From: Otatea glauca | Taxonomy: Eukaryota > Streptophyta > Magnoliopsida > Poales > Poaceae | DNA length: 64,000 nt | Direction of reading: 5' to 3' | Assembly (NCBI GenBank): GCA_036346275.1 | Contig: CM070728.1 | Coordinates: 22,654,723 to 22,718,722 of the forward strand | Shown: in pieces, positions 45,330-56,929 of the stretch | Layout of the letters: every line of letters starts with the position of its first letter | How positions within the stretch are numbered: position 1 is the stretch's first letter | Position numbers and translations under genes: made by a program | The notes under the pieces: generated by a model | The model's input: only the letters and a program-made list of their open reading frames with translations | What the model was told of the DNA's origin: nothing | Databases searched by the model: none

Positions 45330-45712
45330 ATAGAAGTATTGCTCGCGTTTTTTTGGCAGCCTTACAATTTTTTTGGCATATCGAGATCCATGCAAACACA
45401 ATTGCAAAAATACCTCTCTCCCTGACCACGAAAGTGCCGACAGGTGCTGCCGAGCTAGGGCAGCGCGGCAAGTTGACGTGCTTACGCACCGTGGCCACTC
45501 TGCCATGGCAACATGCCCTGCGAGTCGCCCTACTGCGGTAGGGGTAGCCCGTGGCTCCAGGCCACTGCCGGAGTACAAAAGTGTGGCAGGTGACACGTGT
45601 CACTTGTCGGCGTTTTCATAGTCGTAGAGGGGCTATTTTTGCAATTACGTTCGTATGGAGGCTAAATTTGAAAAAAATATGCAAGGTGACTGGATAAAGC
45701 TAATATTTCGAA
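45330..45712. mobile_element. Foldback Mutator-like MITE, degenerate
   Basis: Inverted halves: aattgcaaaaatacctctct with gaaagtgccgacaggtg on the left, and in reverse complement on the right aattgcaaaaatagcccctc with gaaaacgccgacaagtg. The inverted repeat extends outward over about 80 further bases. The caaaaata word is shared with the elements at 2,321 and 55,626. No target duplication was found. Confidence 0.6.
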
Positions 45713-47195
45713 TTGTGGGACACGTCACACGTTGATGGGTGGGATTCCGTGATGCCAAAGGGAGAGAGGGTTGAGGAGGCTTAATGATAGGTAGGAGTGA
45801 AAATAGGTCAGCTATAGGTGTACACTGTTGTTTTCTTATCATAACTTAACATCGGATATGGATATCCTGGATATGGATTTTTCGAGACACAGGCATAGTG
45901 CGCATACGGATCAGATTTGAATCAGTCACGAATATTTTGACAGATACTATCATATAAAGAAAAGATGTAACTTTAGCAATGAAAGTGTCAAATTATAGTA
46001 ACTATTTAGAGAATTTTTTATCCTACTTAACAACATGAAAATAATAAAATATAAATTCATATTATAAATTAGTCAACGACGAGAAAACACAAAGAAAATA
46101 TTAAAGGATGATGATGTTTCATTGGATAATCATTTTGTTGATTTATCGGATATCTTCCGGATATCCTACCAAATGTGGATATAGAGCAGATATTACTCTT
46201 TCTCATTTCCTAATCCATATTTCTAGGAACGCATACAGATTGAGATTAAAAAATAGCATTCTGGGTGGATTTTTTTTATACGATGTTAGATCGGGCGGAA
46301 ATTATCCAATCCGTTTACGCTTTAATGGTGGGGATCAGAGGCATCGAAAAGGGCAAACTCTTAAACAAAATGGAAGGTTAATAGGCTGCAGATAATGATC
46401 AGTGGCTTCTTGCAATGTTTGTCAATTTCCCTCTCATCTTTTCCTATATATTTATACGGATTTGCTAAATAGCAGGCACTTGTTTTTCTTTTCTATTTTA
46501 TCAGGTATTTTTCTGGCCGTTCTAATTGCTTTGCAACGGGGGATCTGTTTGTTGTGTTTATTGGGTTCACAAATCAAAACACCCTAGCGGGTATGCTCGA
46601 AATCTACGTGGACACGTAGTTTAATCTAATCGGCTTGTGCGCGCCCGTAAATTGAATTTGTCTGAAATATGCTCACATGCAAAATTGAACATGATTGAGT
46701 CATTTACCGAGCCTTTTTTTTTCGCTAGATGTGAATGCAGGCTGATCGCATGTCATTATTCGTCGATGCATGGACAACTCCTCGTACAAATGGACTACAC
46801 CTCCACTAGGCTAGCTAGCTAAATCTGCGTACGCCAACTTGAGGCTTGTTCACAGTATCGATATCGCGATAATCGAATGATTTTTTTTATTTTTGAAAAT
46901 CGGTAAAAATGGGTAGAAATAAAAATAGTTCGAATTTAAAAATTTTGAACTCGGTGGTCAAACAACGGCTAAGAATATAGAAAATCGGACAATTTTTGAG
47001 CGGTTTTCATGGATTTTTGTTCTATTTTTGAGCGTTTTTATTCGATTTTCAGCACACCAAAGGAAAATTGAAAAAAAATCAAGGAAAATTAGAAAAAAAA
47101 TCTAAATTAATCTACAAAACACATTAGAGAAATTTCAATATTTTTTGAATTCATTTAGTACTTTTGTAAAATAAAAATAGTAATTAATGAAACAA
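45713..47195. other. Intergenic, AT-rich
   Basis: 45,845-46,330 contains ggatatcc-type words reminiscent of the hAT MITE at 15,144, but no TIR. No gene is recognised in the rest. A diverged A/T-rich repeat begins at about 46,860. Confidence 0.4.
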
Positions 47196-47199
47196 AATA

Positions 47200-47640
47200 T
47201 AGACACTGCCAGATTTTTATAAAAATTTGCAAGCTTGATCATGATGTTAAATTTTAATGGTACCATAAATAGTTCGCAAGGATTATGTATTAAAATTTGC
47301 AAAAATATTAGAATTCATTTATTACCCCTAGAAAATCAAAAAACAAAAGAGTATATACAAAGACAATTGCACTGTCAGAATTTTTAAAAAATACACATGT
47401 TTGATCATCATCTAAAAATTTTATATAATCATTACCATTTCCTCGGGACCTTAAATTGTTTTTATAAATATTATACTTCATTTATTACCCCTAGAAAATA
47501 AAAATAGAACAGTATATACAAAGACAGTAGCACTCTCAAAATGTTTTAAAAAATGCACAGATCTGATAATCTTCTGAAAATTTAACAGCATCATTAGCAT
47601 TGCCTCAGGACCTCTAACACTTTTTGATAATTTTTTCTAA
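47200..47640. repeat. About 165-bp degenerate tandem repeat, array 1
   Basis: Units begin with cactg(c/t)cagaatttttaaaa at about 47,203, 47,370 and 47,531, followed by tttgatcat, aaaattt, a ctcaggacct-like word and cccctagaaaat. A related array is at 57,170-58,260. Confidence 0.65.
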
Positions 47641-48088
47641 ATTTTTTGAATTTTTGAATTTGCATTTGAATTCCACCAATTTATCGAGCGGTTTTAAATA
47701 CCGAACTGACTGGATACGCTTGATTGTGAACCCTACTTGGAGGCTGTTGCTACAAACTTAGGCCTATTTAGGGGGCTTTAAGCTAGCTTTAGGTTCTGAA
47801 AAATTAGTAAACCTCTTAAACAGGTTAACTTTTAAGCGGTTTTTAGCATAATCTAGAAGTCATATATAAAAGTTGAAAACTGAGTTAGACCTACTTTTAC
47901 AGCTTATTGTTGAGTGAAATTAGCTATTTGTTAAACGATTTTTTATAAAAAGCTATAACTACTTTTCAACCTAAAAAAACAAAATAAAATAACTTTTAAA
48001 AGAAAACTAAAGTCCCCGGATAGCCCGTCAGAGACACACTTCACATTCGCACCACACGCGCGTATGATGGATCGGCGCAATTCAATGC
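47640..48088. other. Intergenic, nothing recognised
   Basis: AT-rich DNA before the PIF/Harbinger-type element; no gene. Confidence 0.35.
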
Positions 48089-48091
48089 TGA

Positions 48092-48909
48092 GGGACTGTT
48101 TGGGGGATTTTGCTTTAGTTTTAGGCCAAAAGCTCTCCAAAACAGCATGGTCAGAAGCGGTGGGAAGCTTAGCCACAATGAAGCACTCTTAAAGCTGAAT
48201 GCTGTTTGGGAGGCTCTGTTTGGTGAAAAGTCGCACAGTTTCTTGAAGGTAATCATGGTATGGTGACAGTGTGGCTTTTCTTGTTATACCGTTTGGTAAA
48301 CTGGCTGCTACAACTGTAGCTTTTGAGGGGCAACCGAGCGGAAAGGCAATAACCTAACGAAGCATAGCGGCGGACAAGTGGAAAGGTGACGTGGAGGTGG
48401 CGAGGCAGGGTGGCAGAGGTCGGGGAGGCGGAGTAAGCGAGATGGGAGACGGTCAGGCGAAGCCATAGCTGAAAAGCTTCTCCTCAGCAGCTGCAGCTTT
48501 TGGGGGTGCTTCTGCTGTGACTTAGCTTCTCAACTGTTTTGCAGCCATGCTGTTTGGGGAAGCTTTTAGTCTAAAGCTGAAGCACATCCCCCCAAACAGG
48601 CCCTGAAGCTGTTGGGGAAGAGATTTTTAGCTGTGGCTTCGCTTGACCACCTTCTACCTCGCTCGCTCCCCTTTCCCGACTTCCGCCACCCCGCCTCACC
48701 GTCTCTACGTCACTTCCCCACTCGGACGACGCTGTACTTCGCTATGTTGCTACCTCCCCGCTCGGTTCGTCCCCAAAAACCACAGCTGTAACAGCTAGTT
48801 TGCCAAACAACATAACAAGAAAAGTTACAGCTGCTGGCTACAGCTGCTTTACAGTTCAGCAAACCAAAAGCAGCTTTTCAACTCAGCCGCAGCTCTCCCA
48901 AACAGACCC
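48092..48909. mobile_element. PIF/Harbinger-type foldback MITE, 818 bp
   Basis: The ends are gggactgtttggg and, in reverse complement, gggtctgtttggg, the GGG..TGTTTGG type found in Tourist/Harbinger-like grass MITEs. The 3-bp direct repeat tga flanks it (48,089-48,091 and 48,910-48,912). Large inner segments (ctgtagc, agctgctttacag, cggcggacaag/cccgac) are inverted relative to each other, and a related inner end-like sequence near 48,590 (ccccaaacaggccctg) suggests a composite of two elements. Confidence 0.75.
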
Positions 48910-49193
48910 TGAACTAGCAGCCTGGCTAACTTCTCGCAGCGGTTCGTCTGCGCCCAGCTGAGATAGCAGGAAATTTCACGCGGACAAATACTTCTGCAGT
49001 ATTGTAAGCAAAGAAGGCAGGCCACCTCGCAGACTTCGTCGTCGAGAAGGGCCGAGCTGTCAGCGGCGGAGATTGCTTCGCCGCCGCCGCCGCCAACATG
49101 CAGACGCGATGATGCACAGACCATCGGGCGCCCAATGGAGAGGACCAGCATGCAAATGGCAGCCATCTTAACTAGTTTAGCGGCAGAAGCCAT
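48849..49193 (-). CDS. Small secreted cysteine-rich peptide, copy 2
   Basis: 114 residues, starting MASAAKLVKMAAICMLVLSI, a typical signal peptide. A Gly/Ala-rich spacer and the cysteine cluster follow: C-x3-C-x2-C-x3-C-x3-C, then two more (CYLSWAQTNRC). The first five cysteines have exactly the spacing of the copy at 2,039-3,031. The last 19 codons lie inside the PIF/Harbinger MITE at 48,092-48,909, so the present C terminus is transposon-derived; without the insertion the frame would stop two codons after the junction. Promoter TATA at 49,278-49,287. The role is unknown; it is likely a secreted peptide. Confidence 0.7.
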   Translation of the reverse strand: MASAAKLVKMAAICMLVLSIGRPMVCASSRLHVGGGGGEAISAADSSALLDDEVCEVACLLCLQYCRSICPREISCYLSWAQTNRCEKLARLLVQGLFGRAAAELKSCFWFAEL

Positions 49194-49277
49194 CGCGCTG
49201 CAAGAATTTAGAAGGATGGGTATGTGCCGATCGACTAGCTAAGTGAGATGCGATGTGAAGTGCTAGCTAAGTGCCCG

Positions 49278-49287
49278 CTATTTATGG
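49278..49287 (-). promoter_or_regulatory. TATA-like site of cysteine-rich peptide copy 2
   Basis: CCATAAATAG on the minus strand, about 90 bases before the ATG; one base weaker than the copy-1 box (CTATAAATAG). Confidence 0.6.
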
Positions 49288-49413
49288 AGACAAAACGATA
49301 ACTTCGTTAATTAATAGCTTAATCCTTCATACTATGATACTAGAGGAACCATTTGCTTTAGCTGAAATCGTGTCGCAACAGTACTATAAGAAATTAGTAA
49401 TTAATGTTGCAAT

Positions 49414-49668
49414 CTTTCCATCCAAATTTATAAGACGTATTTATTCTTGGTACATAGACCAATAAGATATTAAAAATAACTAGATTATCCCTAATTATTA
49501 TCATTAAGTGTTGCATTACATGCATATAGAGAATATAAAGTAAAGACAGATATTTATTAGAGAAACAGAGGGAACATCACACTAATTTTGCATTAAAATT
49601 TAAAATACACTCTATATTTATATACAAAACTATTAAAAAATAAGTCTTATAAATTTAGACGGAAGGAG
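49414..49668. mobile_element. Stowaway-like MITE
   Basis: The left end ctttccatccaaatttataa and the right end in reverse complement ctccttccgtctaaatttat form a 25-bp imperfect inverted repeat of the CTCC(C/T)TCCGTCC type. TA follows at the right border. About 255 bp, AT-rich, non-coding. Confidence 0.65.
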
Positions 49669-49816
49669 TACAAGGAATGAGCAGTAGGTCACAGTGACGA
49701 ATTTTGCCCTCAAATTGAAGCATACTACCTGACCGGATTAAATTCCACGCTCAGTCTGAACTGGCCTATAGTGATTGCAAAGGCATATTGTTTATTGTAC
49801 TGGTCATTTATATTAG

Positions 49817-50130
49817 AGGGCTGTTAATTTGGATTACTATCCTTGCAAATTAGATCAAATATGGTAACGCCAACGAAAATTACTTCTTGTTCATTTGCTA
49901 CTAAAATTTGGCAACCATCAACGAAAATTTGGTAACACTAATGAAATCTAATGTCACACGTAGTAGACAATCTGAGGGCGAGGAAATCGCTCACCAAAAT
50001 TTTGGTAACCCCAAAATTTGGCTCGTTCACGATCCAAACAAATGTTCTTTTTGCTAATATTTGGCTTTGTCTAAGTTTACTAAGCCAAAATTTTGACTTG
50101 GCTCATTTGGGCCATGAACAAAATATCCCC
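49817..50130. mobile_element. Tourist/Harbinger-like MITE, degenerate
   Basis: The left end agggctgttaatttgg and the right end in reverse complement ggggatattttgttcatgg, with the inner ccaaaattttgg words repeated in both orientations. The target duplication is uncertain (possibly tag). Confidence 0.45.
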
Positions 50131-50479
50131 TAGATTTCAACAAATGCCAATGGCAATTGCTCTCCAATGTTAATCCCGAATTCTCTGTCACTTTACATCT
50201 TTCATGATGCCAACCAATAGGTTGTCTTGCAAAGAGCTTAGGGCGCCAGATATGATAATCTCGTAGAAATTTGAAATGAGCCCCATAACCAGTTAGAATG
50301 GTTACTTACTTTTCTCCAAATTTCCTATAGAAATCTAGTTGGGTATAACTATTTTAAAGTTAACCTCAAACTAATAAATTTAAAGACACCTTCTTAGAAT
50401 GCCATGCGTTATCTTTTCCAGCCACCTTCCACTTCCCTTTTCCTTACTTACTTCTCCCATCCCCCATCTTCCGTGTCTA

Positions 50480-50955
50480 ACACAAAAAATTAAAATTAGA
50501 AAATTTAAACTTTGAAAATTTTAAATAGAAAGCTTCAACTCGAAAAAAGTTCAACTCAAAAATTTAAATTGAAAATTTTCAAATCGGAAAGTTTCAACTC
50601 GAAAAATTTCAAATTGAAAAGTTTTAAATCAAAAAAGTTTCAACACGAAAAGTTTTAAATCGTAAATTTTCAAATAAACAAAGTTTCAACTCAAAAAAGT
50701 TCAAATAAAAAAGTTTTAGTTCACAAAACTTTCAATTCAAAACCTTTCGGTTCAAAAAGTTCTGATTTAAAATTGAAGTAAAAATTTTTAAACTAAAAAA
50801 TTTCAAATCGAAAAGTTTCAACTCGAAAAAAATTTTAAATAAAAAAGTTTCAGCTCCTAAAACCTTCAATTCAAAAACTTTTAGATCAAAACGTTTCTAT
50901 TCAACAAACTTTTGGTTTGAAAAGTTCGCTTAAAAACTTTCGAAAGTGGTTAAGA
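50480..50955. repeat. Degenerate short tandem repeat, AAAAGTTTCAA type
   Basis: About 470 bp built from words such as aaaagtttcaactcg and aaaattttcaaatcg with a unit of roughly 20 bp. It is flanked by purine-rich and pyrimidine-rich stretches (50,400-50,475 and 50,955-51,150) that are roughly inverted, so it may be the core of a larger transposon. Confidence 0.65.
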
Positions 50956-51159
50956 AATACTTGTTTTCAAAACTTGAGTGGAAAATTTGAAATACAAATA
51001 CTATTTTGAGTTTGAGGGGAAGAGAACGGAGGAGGAAAGGGGGATGAAGTAGGTGGTGTCATTTGTTAGAAGGAGAGGTTCTTTGAGAGAGGAGAGTGGG
51101 GGAAGGAAGGAGGTGATGCCACTTGTCACAAGGATTTAGTCTTTGAGAGGGAGGTGCTA

Positions 51160-51955
51160 CCACTTGTCACAATAAGAAATTGTCGTCATCAAATCTTTAG
51201 TGAGGGTGATCTTAAATTAGCAATTTAATTACTTTGGATATCGACATAGTTTCAAATACATATAGTTGACTATTACTTTTTCTAGCTAGAGTATATTTTA
51301 GTCAAAATTATTAAAATTATAATAACATGATCATATTGTTCATGATAAACCTATTAATAACATTTCTTATGATAAATATTATAGAAATGATACAATGCAT
51401 ACGTTGATAAGACATGATAAAATCGGATACTCTGGTCCCCTCACTTGCATAGCAACGCGCTCCTCCTTAAGTTCCAGACACAGGTAACCTTATCCACATC
51501 GTCAAGCAAGTCTAACCATCCATTCCATCCCCATAACCTTGTGAGTGCTTTACTCATTTGCTCCTCCCCTCTCTCTCTCTCTTCTCTGCTCCCATCCAGC
51601 TCCAACCGAACCACCTAATTAAGCACTTTCTAGTCGTCTTCATCATCTGTATGCTCATCCAAACCTCCACTCCCAAATACTCCAACTCCCCCCATCCTTG
51701 GGCATCGATGAGGAGAGGAGCATCATGGTTGCACACCAGACAACAGCTAGGAGGCAGGGACATCACGGTCTGCCGGTCAAATCTAGCAGCCAACGAATTC
51801 GTCTGCCGTGGCTGCAGCTCGTGTGGATCTCTCCCCTTTTGAGGAGCCACTGGAGCTCACCGAATCTACGAGTTAGAGGCTAGAGAAGTCAGATGACGAG
51901 TGAAGGGCCGGTGGATGAAAAAGGGTGGTTGTAGGGTGGACCGATAAAAAATGCA
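51160..51955. other. Intergenic, unassigned
   Basis: Opposite-strand open frames at 51,554-51,850 show no domain. No gene is supported. Confidence 0.35.
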
Positions 51956-51959
51956 GAGA

Positions 51960-52440
51960 TATAGCATCGGGTCAACTGTTGCCATCGCCCCACATCTTCC
52001 TCCTCGCATAGGCTTTTTTTGTGGCAAATACTTCTCTAGATTGTAGCGGCACTTTTTCCAACTTGTTGCAATGTCTTGCATGAAGTGCTTGGTTTTGTTG
52101 CAATGTCCCTTCTAAAATTTTACAGCTAGAGATTTTTGTTGCAGAAGGCATTTTGATTTGTTGCATTAGCAATGTATAATTGTTGTACTGTGGACATTGA
52201 TGTACCTTTTTCAGTTTTGTCGTAAACATGTTTTTGTTTTGTTGCATGAAAGTTATTTTTTGTTGCACCAGCTATGTCTAATTGTTGCACCGAGGAAATT
52301 GATGTACTTCTTTTTAGTTTTGTTGCAAATATGTTTTTGATTTGTTGCATCTCAGATTTTTGAGATGTTGCAGCTTCGTGTCATCATTTTCTGAACGAGA
52401 TCGACTGATGTAAGATGTTGCGATGTTTTTTTTTGGTGTT
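51960..52440. repeat. TTGTTGCA-rich degenerate repeat region
   Basis: About fifteen direct copies of ttgttgca or gttgcaat, followed by a gagaagg-rich segment to 52,610. It mirrors the GCAACA-rich region at 19,310-19,830 and its GA-rich neighbour, in the opposite orientation. Confidence 0.5.
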
Positions 52441-52934
52441 CAATGATTTTGTTTAGTTTGCTACGAATTGAAGTTAGAGTGAATATTGAAGCGATAGAAG
52501 AGGATGATTTGGCTAGAAGGGATGCATGCAAGAAGGAGATCGAAGGAGAGGAAGAGAAGCGGGTGGCTACGGGAAGGAGATCGAGGGAGAAGGAAGAGAA
52601 GTGGGGTGATGGTTGTCAACTTGTCATGCATCCAACGGTTAGTTGCAGATTGAACGTCGGAAGAGAGTGTCCGATGCGAGCGTCCAGATCAGACATCCCG
52701 GCGTAGTCATTGCCAAAAAATAAAATTCTTGGCACAAAGCTTTAAGCCAACACACGGGCACAACTAACGCTGAATTGAACAAGCTAAAGCTCTGGTTCAT
52801 GTCAAGATTTTATTATTTCACACATGATCTTATGATCTCGCAATCATACGAGTTAATCAAATTTGGGAACAAAAGAAACATGGCCAACACATGAAGTACT
52901 CAGAGATCGACTGAGGCCTCGGCCAATCGATTAG

Positions 52935-53930
52935 CTACCGCTTGCAGCGTTCGCAGTAATGGAGTTCCTTGGACATTGGGGATGCACAGGCGTAGCAGAA
53001 GCAATACCCACACCTGCAAATCCAAAACCAAAGAATTCAAAGCATTTAATATGTACGAGTTCATCAGCAAAAAAAAAAAAAAAACCCACAAATTTTCATG
53101 GGTAGCATTTACCTGCACTGCATAAACATGCATCCCTCGGACTTCTCCACGTACATCCTGCACTGGGGGCACCGCTGCCACCGCTCCCGGCCAGCGAGCC
53201 GCCTCACCATCATGTCCTCCCGGCCGCGCTCGTCCTCCCCGAGCTCCTGGAACTCCTCACAGCGGACGCCGTCGTGCCACGGCACCATGCACCCGGCGCA
53301 GAACAGCCGGTGGCAATGCGGGCACTCGGCTTCCGCGATGCTCCCCTCGCCCTCGGCGACGAGAGGCGCCGAGCAGTCCCTGAACGGGCAGTAGAATATC
53401 TTGGAGCCGAGCGCCGACTCGCACAGCACGAAGCCCCATTTGTTGAACAGCTCCGAGGGGATAACGCCACGGCAGCTCTCCGGCTCGATGGCGCCGTACC
53501 TGCAGCCGGGGTCAGGGCACCTGACATGGACGGTGTTCTCGTCGATCTTTGCTGCGACGTACTGACCGATGCAGCTCAAGCAGAAGGCATGGCGACATGA
53601 ACCGATGCTGAACTTGCAAGCGCTGGGCCGCCTTTCCATGCAAATGCTGCAGTAGAATTCCTCATCGGATGGCGTAATAGGAGATGAGGATTGCCCAGGA
53701 TCAGCAGTGGAGAAGGGCATCTTGGATTCTTGCTTGTGATTTTGCCTGATCAGATGGTCAATGGAGTCAACGGAGGTATCCTGTATGATCATCGCTTGGC
53801 AGGCAGAGAACAGGATGACTTCCTGCACCTGTAATTCCTCAGCCAACACATCGCCGTCGTGAAATATGCTGGGCGACGCCATTGCATCACCGTTGTCGAC
53901 GATAATAGGGTCGATGGATTCCCTCTCCAT
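52935..53930 (-). CDS. RING-IBR-RING E3 ubiquitin ligase, copy 2
   Basis: 298 residues from two exons: 53,930-53,113 and 53,013-52,935, the intron being canonical and in phase (..MQCR joined to CGYCFCYACASPM). Order: acidic N terminus (MERESIDPIIVDNGD), RING1 (CSICMERR..CRHAFCLSC..CPDPGC), IBR (YCPFRDCSAPL..CPHCHRLFCAGC..WHDGVRC), RING2 (CPQCRMYVEKSEGCMFMQC). The presumed catalytic Cys is that in SEGC; the His usually two residues after it (GCNHM) is Phe. It is a paralogue of the gene at 41,534-45,092, with the same last-exon length and no insertion in the intron. It probably acts in the cytosol or nucleus; the substrate is unknown. Confidence 0.9.
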
Positions 53931-55616
53931 TCCCAGGTATGATTGTTTAAGGTTGGAAGAAATGGAGCAGCTAGCTAGACTTCTGAATTCTGATCATGAC
54001 TTAGCCTTGGCACCTGCACTATAAAGGCAAGGAAAGAATAGTTTCCTGGAAAACTGAAGGCAACAAGTTGTTGTCTACATGGAAGTGGATGTACATGTTT
54101 GCCGTCATTTTCCTGCTGAACTTGTACAGGCTAAATTATTTTGCAGCAATTTCCATAGTATAGAACAGGTCTTTTTCTCTTATGAAACAAGATAGTCAAC
54201 TCAGTCCAACTAGAAATATATTTTAGGCAGAACCTATATACTAGCACTGCAGATATTGTTCTAAATCTCTGTGCTCTCAGTTTCATCAGAATGCGCTATG
54301 TATTTTGTTAAATTTACAAAAAAATAAATTTGCTGTCCATGTCATGTGTATGCCAACTGATTGCTGAATACTAGTTGCTAACTTGCTATGTATGATTGAA
54401 TTTTAAAATTTATGTCAACAGATAAAACCAGATGCGTACACAAAATTATATTGAGAGAAACCCATCTACCAGAAAGTATTCTGAAATTTCATCCATTCAT
54501 TCATCTGAATGGTGTTTCCATAATAGGACCACGTCTAGTTGCCTTTTAAGTTCTAATCTATCACCTGATACTTTGTAGCTATGAAACTCATCAGCTCCTT
54601 CATATGTCGCTATAAGTTTAGATTGAGGACACACTATTGACGCTTTGCAATATAGTATTATACAAATAACAACAGTTTATTGGTAACAATTAAGAATAGT
54701 ACTCACAGATAACAACTCATTAGTTTTTAATCTTGGTACGGTTATTTATATATCACGCAAAAGTTTATATGAAGCCAAAATATTTTATCACATATTTTCT
54801 GAAATGATAACAAATTTTAACGATGATAAATAAATTATTATAAACATATAATTGCTTAGTAGTATCATATTATTCTAGTAAAAAACAGTAAACCATCTTT
54901 TACTATACTAATGCTTAGTACGCATGTATTGATGGTAGTATAGTACGGATTTTCATATAAAATACCTAATATTGATCTTGATTCAATTCACTCATCATGA
55001 TGATCACAAGTCACAACAATATCGATGAATGGAGATTCAACGACTCGGTTTTTTAGTTGCAAGCCGAAAAAGTTTGTATAAGTGATAAAAGAACAAAGTA
55101 TTTTATCTATCAATTATACGGTGCTATACGGTTAGTAGCTAAGTTGAGAAAAAAAGTTAGCAACCCTGAGATATGGAATGTAATTATTATCTTAAGTCCT
55201 TTAAGTATTATCAAATTATATTAAAGTCCAATTTCATTGTAATCTCCACCGGCAAGTGTATATCTAGAATATCAAAACTTTTGGGGTGCCGTTGCATACT
55301 CGGCTCTGCCGCCGCTTCTCAGGGCAAAAGGGTCAGCTCACACCGTGAAAAAGGCTGGACTGAGGGAAAAAATAAATAAAATGACAGAAAGTGAAAAATA
55401 ACCAAGGATCCAACTTAAAGGGTGTTTTTTTTAAAAAAAAAATCAATCACAAACTGAGCAATGGCAAATTGTAAAGTGTCAATGTATGAAAGTGGCAGAT
55501 AATCAGTTCCCTCGTTGAATAACACGTCTTTCACGCGGTGTCCAGTTAGAGCGCTTGTACTTAGACATGAGCAAAATCGGCCCGGCCTGATTTTAAAGTG
55601 TCAAAGGCTGGCCGCA
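53931..55616. other. Intergenic, AT-rich
   Basis: Upstream region of the RBR copy-2 gene. No clear TATA box, no other gene, and no MITE with identifiable ends. Confidence 0.5.
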
Positions 55617-55625
55617 ATCACTGAA

Positions 55626-56105
55626 GATTTTTTTTTAATATTTTTTCAATCTTTTTTTCAAAACTAGGCAATAGGGTTCAAAATTTGCAAAACACAGACG
55701 CCGGTCGCCCATATATGGGCGATCGCCCCATATACGGGCGATATGTCCCTCTGCTAACGGCCCAGTTAACTAGAGTAACAGGCAAAACCACCTCTCGCCC
55801 CCTACACGAGCGATCGCCCCATGTAGGGGTGACAGGTGGATTATTCTCGGAGAAAAAAATTAAAATTAACATTACAATTTTTTTTTTGCTATCTCCCTTG
55901 TATTGGGCGATTTTTGCTCTATCGTTACTTCGGTTAACTGGTGCGACATATCGCCCGTGTATGGGGCGATCGCCCCATATACGGGCGACCGACGTCTATT
56001 TTTGCAAATTCTGAATCCTAAACCGACGCCTATTTTTGCAAATTCTGAATCCTAACGTCTAGTTTTGAAAAAAAAGATTAAAAATAAATATTAAATAAAA
56101 AAATC
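55626..56105. mobile_element. Foldback Mutator-like MITE with 9-bp target duplication
   Basis: 480 bp. The direct repeat atcactgaa flanks it at 55,617-55,625 and 56,106-56,114. The ends are gattttttttt and aaaaaatc; the two arms share caaaactag, ttcaaaatttgcaaaa / ttcagaatttgcaaaa and cggtcgcc. The inner arms are packed with gggcgatcgcccc palindromes. The right arm has an extra internal duplication (cctatttttgcaaattctga twice). Non-coding. Confidence 0.92.
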
Positions 56106-56119
56106 ATCACTGAAAGTCT

Positions 56120-56925
56120 CGTTTGGCCCAGCTAAAAATAGTACTACGAGTGTATGACACAAGTGCCGGGCCAACACATTCGGTGGGCCGGTCGTTGATG
56201 GGAGTTTCGTTCTGGATCTCGAGGGCCGGAAGATGGTACTGGTACGTAATGCTTCCTTCATAGGGCAAGAATTCATGTATATGACCACTTTTCGGTTGTG
56301 AGTCGTGTGACTTTTCCATCTCCAAACATGGGCTGATGTGTCAGTCCATCTATCATCTCCGGCTCCATCTTTCTCATCAGATGCTACATACATATGCACC
56401 TGGGCACCCGGCACCTCGCCGGGCACAGAGACCTGCCAACGAATTCAGGTGCGGCTGCCATCGAGCTTCACGCCTTCACCTATCGGTCTTGCTCATACAT
56501 AATGTCACATGCCAGTAGGCGTACATTTCCGCCATAATTAACCTCAACTGCCAACAGGTGTTGGTGTCTCCCTGGATTGCCTGCATCTACCTGTAGCTAG
56601 CCAGCCAGACGCCTAAAAAGTTTCTTTACTCCATAACATCTTGATGCGTCTTTCTTAACTACTCCAGGAGCACCACTATATGTATTTACTACCGGTTTAA
56701 ACTGATCTGATGCCTACTGGTCGATCAAACTAATCACGCGATCCACCGGGAACCTGCTCGTGACAGACGCGCATGTGCAAGTCGTACATGTCGGAGTCAG
56801 TACTGAGTAGCAAGGACCACAGTGCAACTTAACAGTGCGAGGCATAACTTAACAGTAGTGCAGAAACGATCGACCGGGACAGATCGAGCCCATCACAACC
56901 CTGGTTCAAAATCTCGGCTAAATTT
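56120..56925. other. Intergenic, nothing recognised
   Basis: Short open frames only (for example 56,426-56,091, which overlaps the MITE). No gene is supported. Confidence 0.45.
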
Positions 56926-56929
56926 AAGA

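Noticed and set aside
45845..46330. Second Ac-type hAT MITE
   Set aside because: Shares ggatatcc words with 15,144-15,749, but no terminal inverted repeat or target duplication could be found.
51558..51842. 94-residue plus-strand gene
   Set aside because: Opposite strand is open too, no domain, no promoter; low-complexity leader.
53210..53600. Alternative frames on both strands within RBR copy 2
   Set aside because: Shadows of the 53,930-53,113 exon caused by high GC content.
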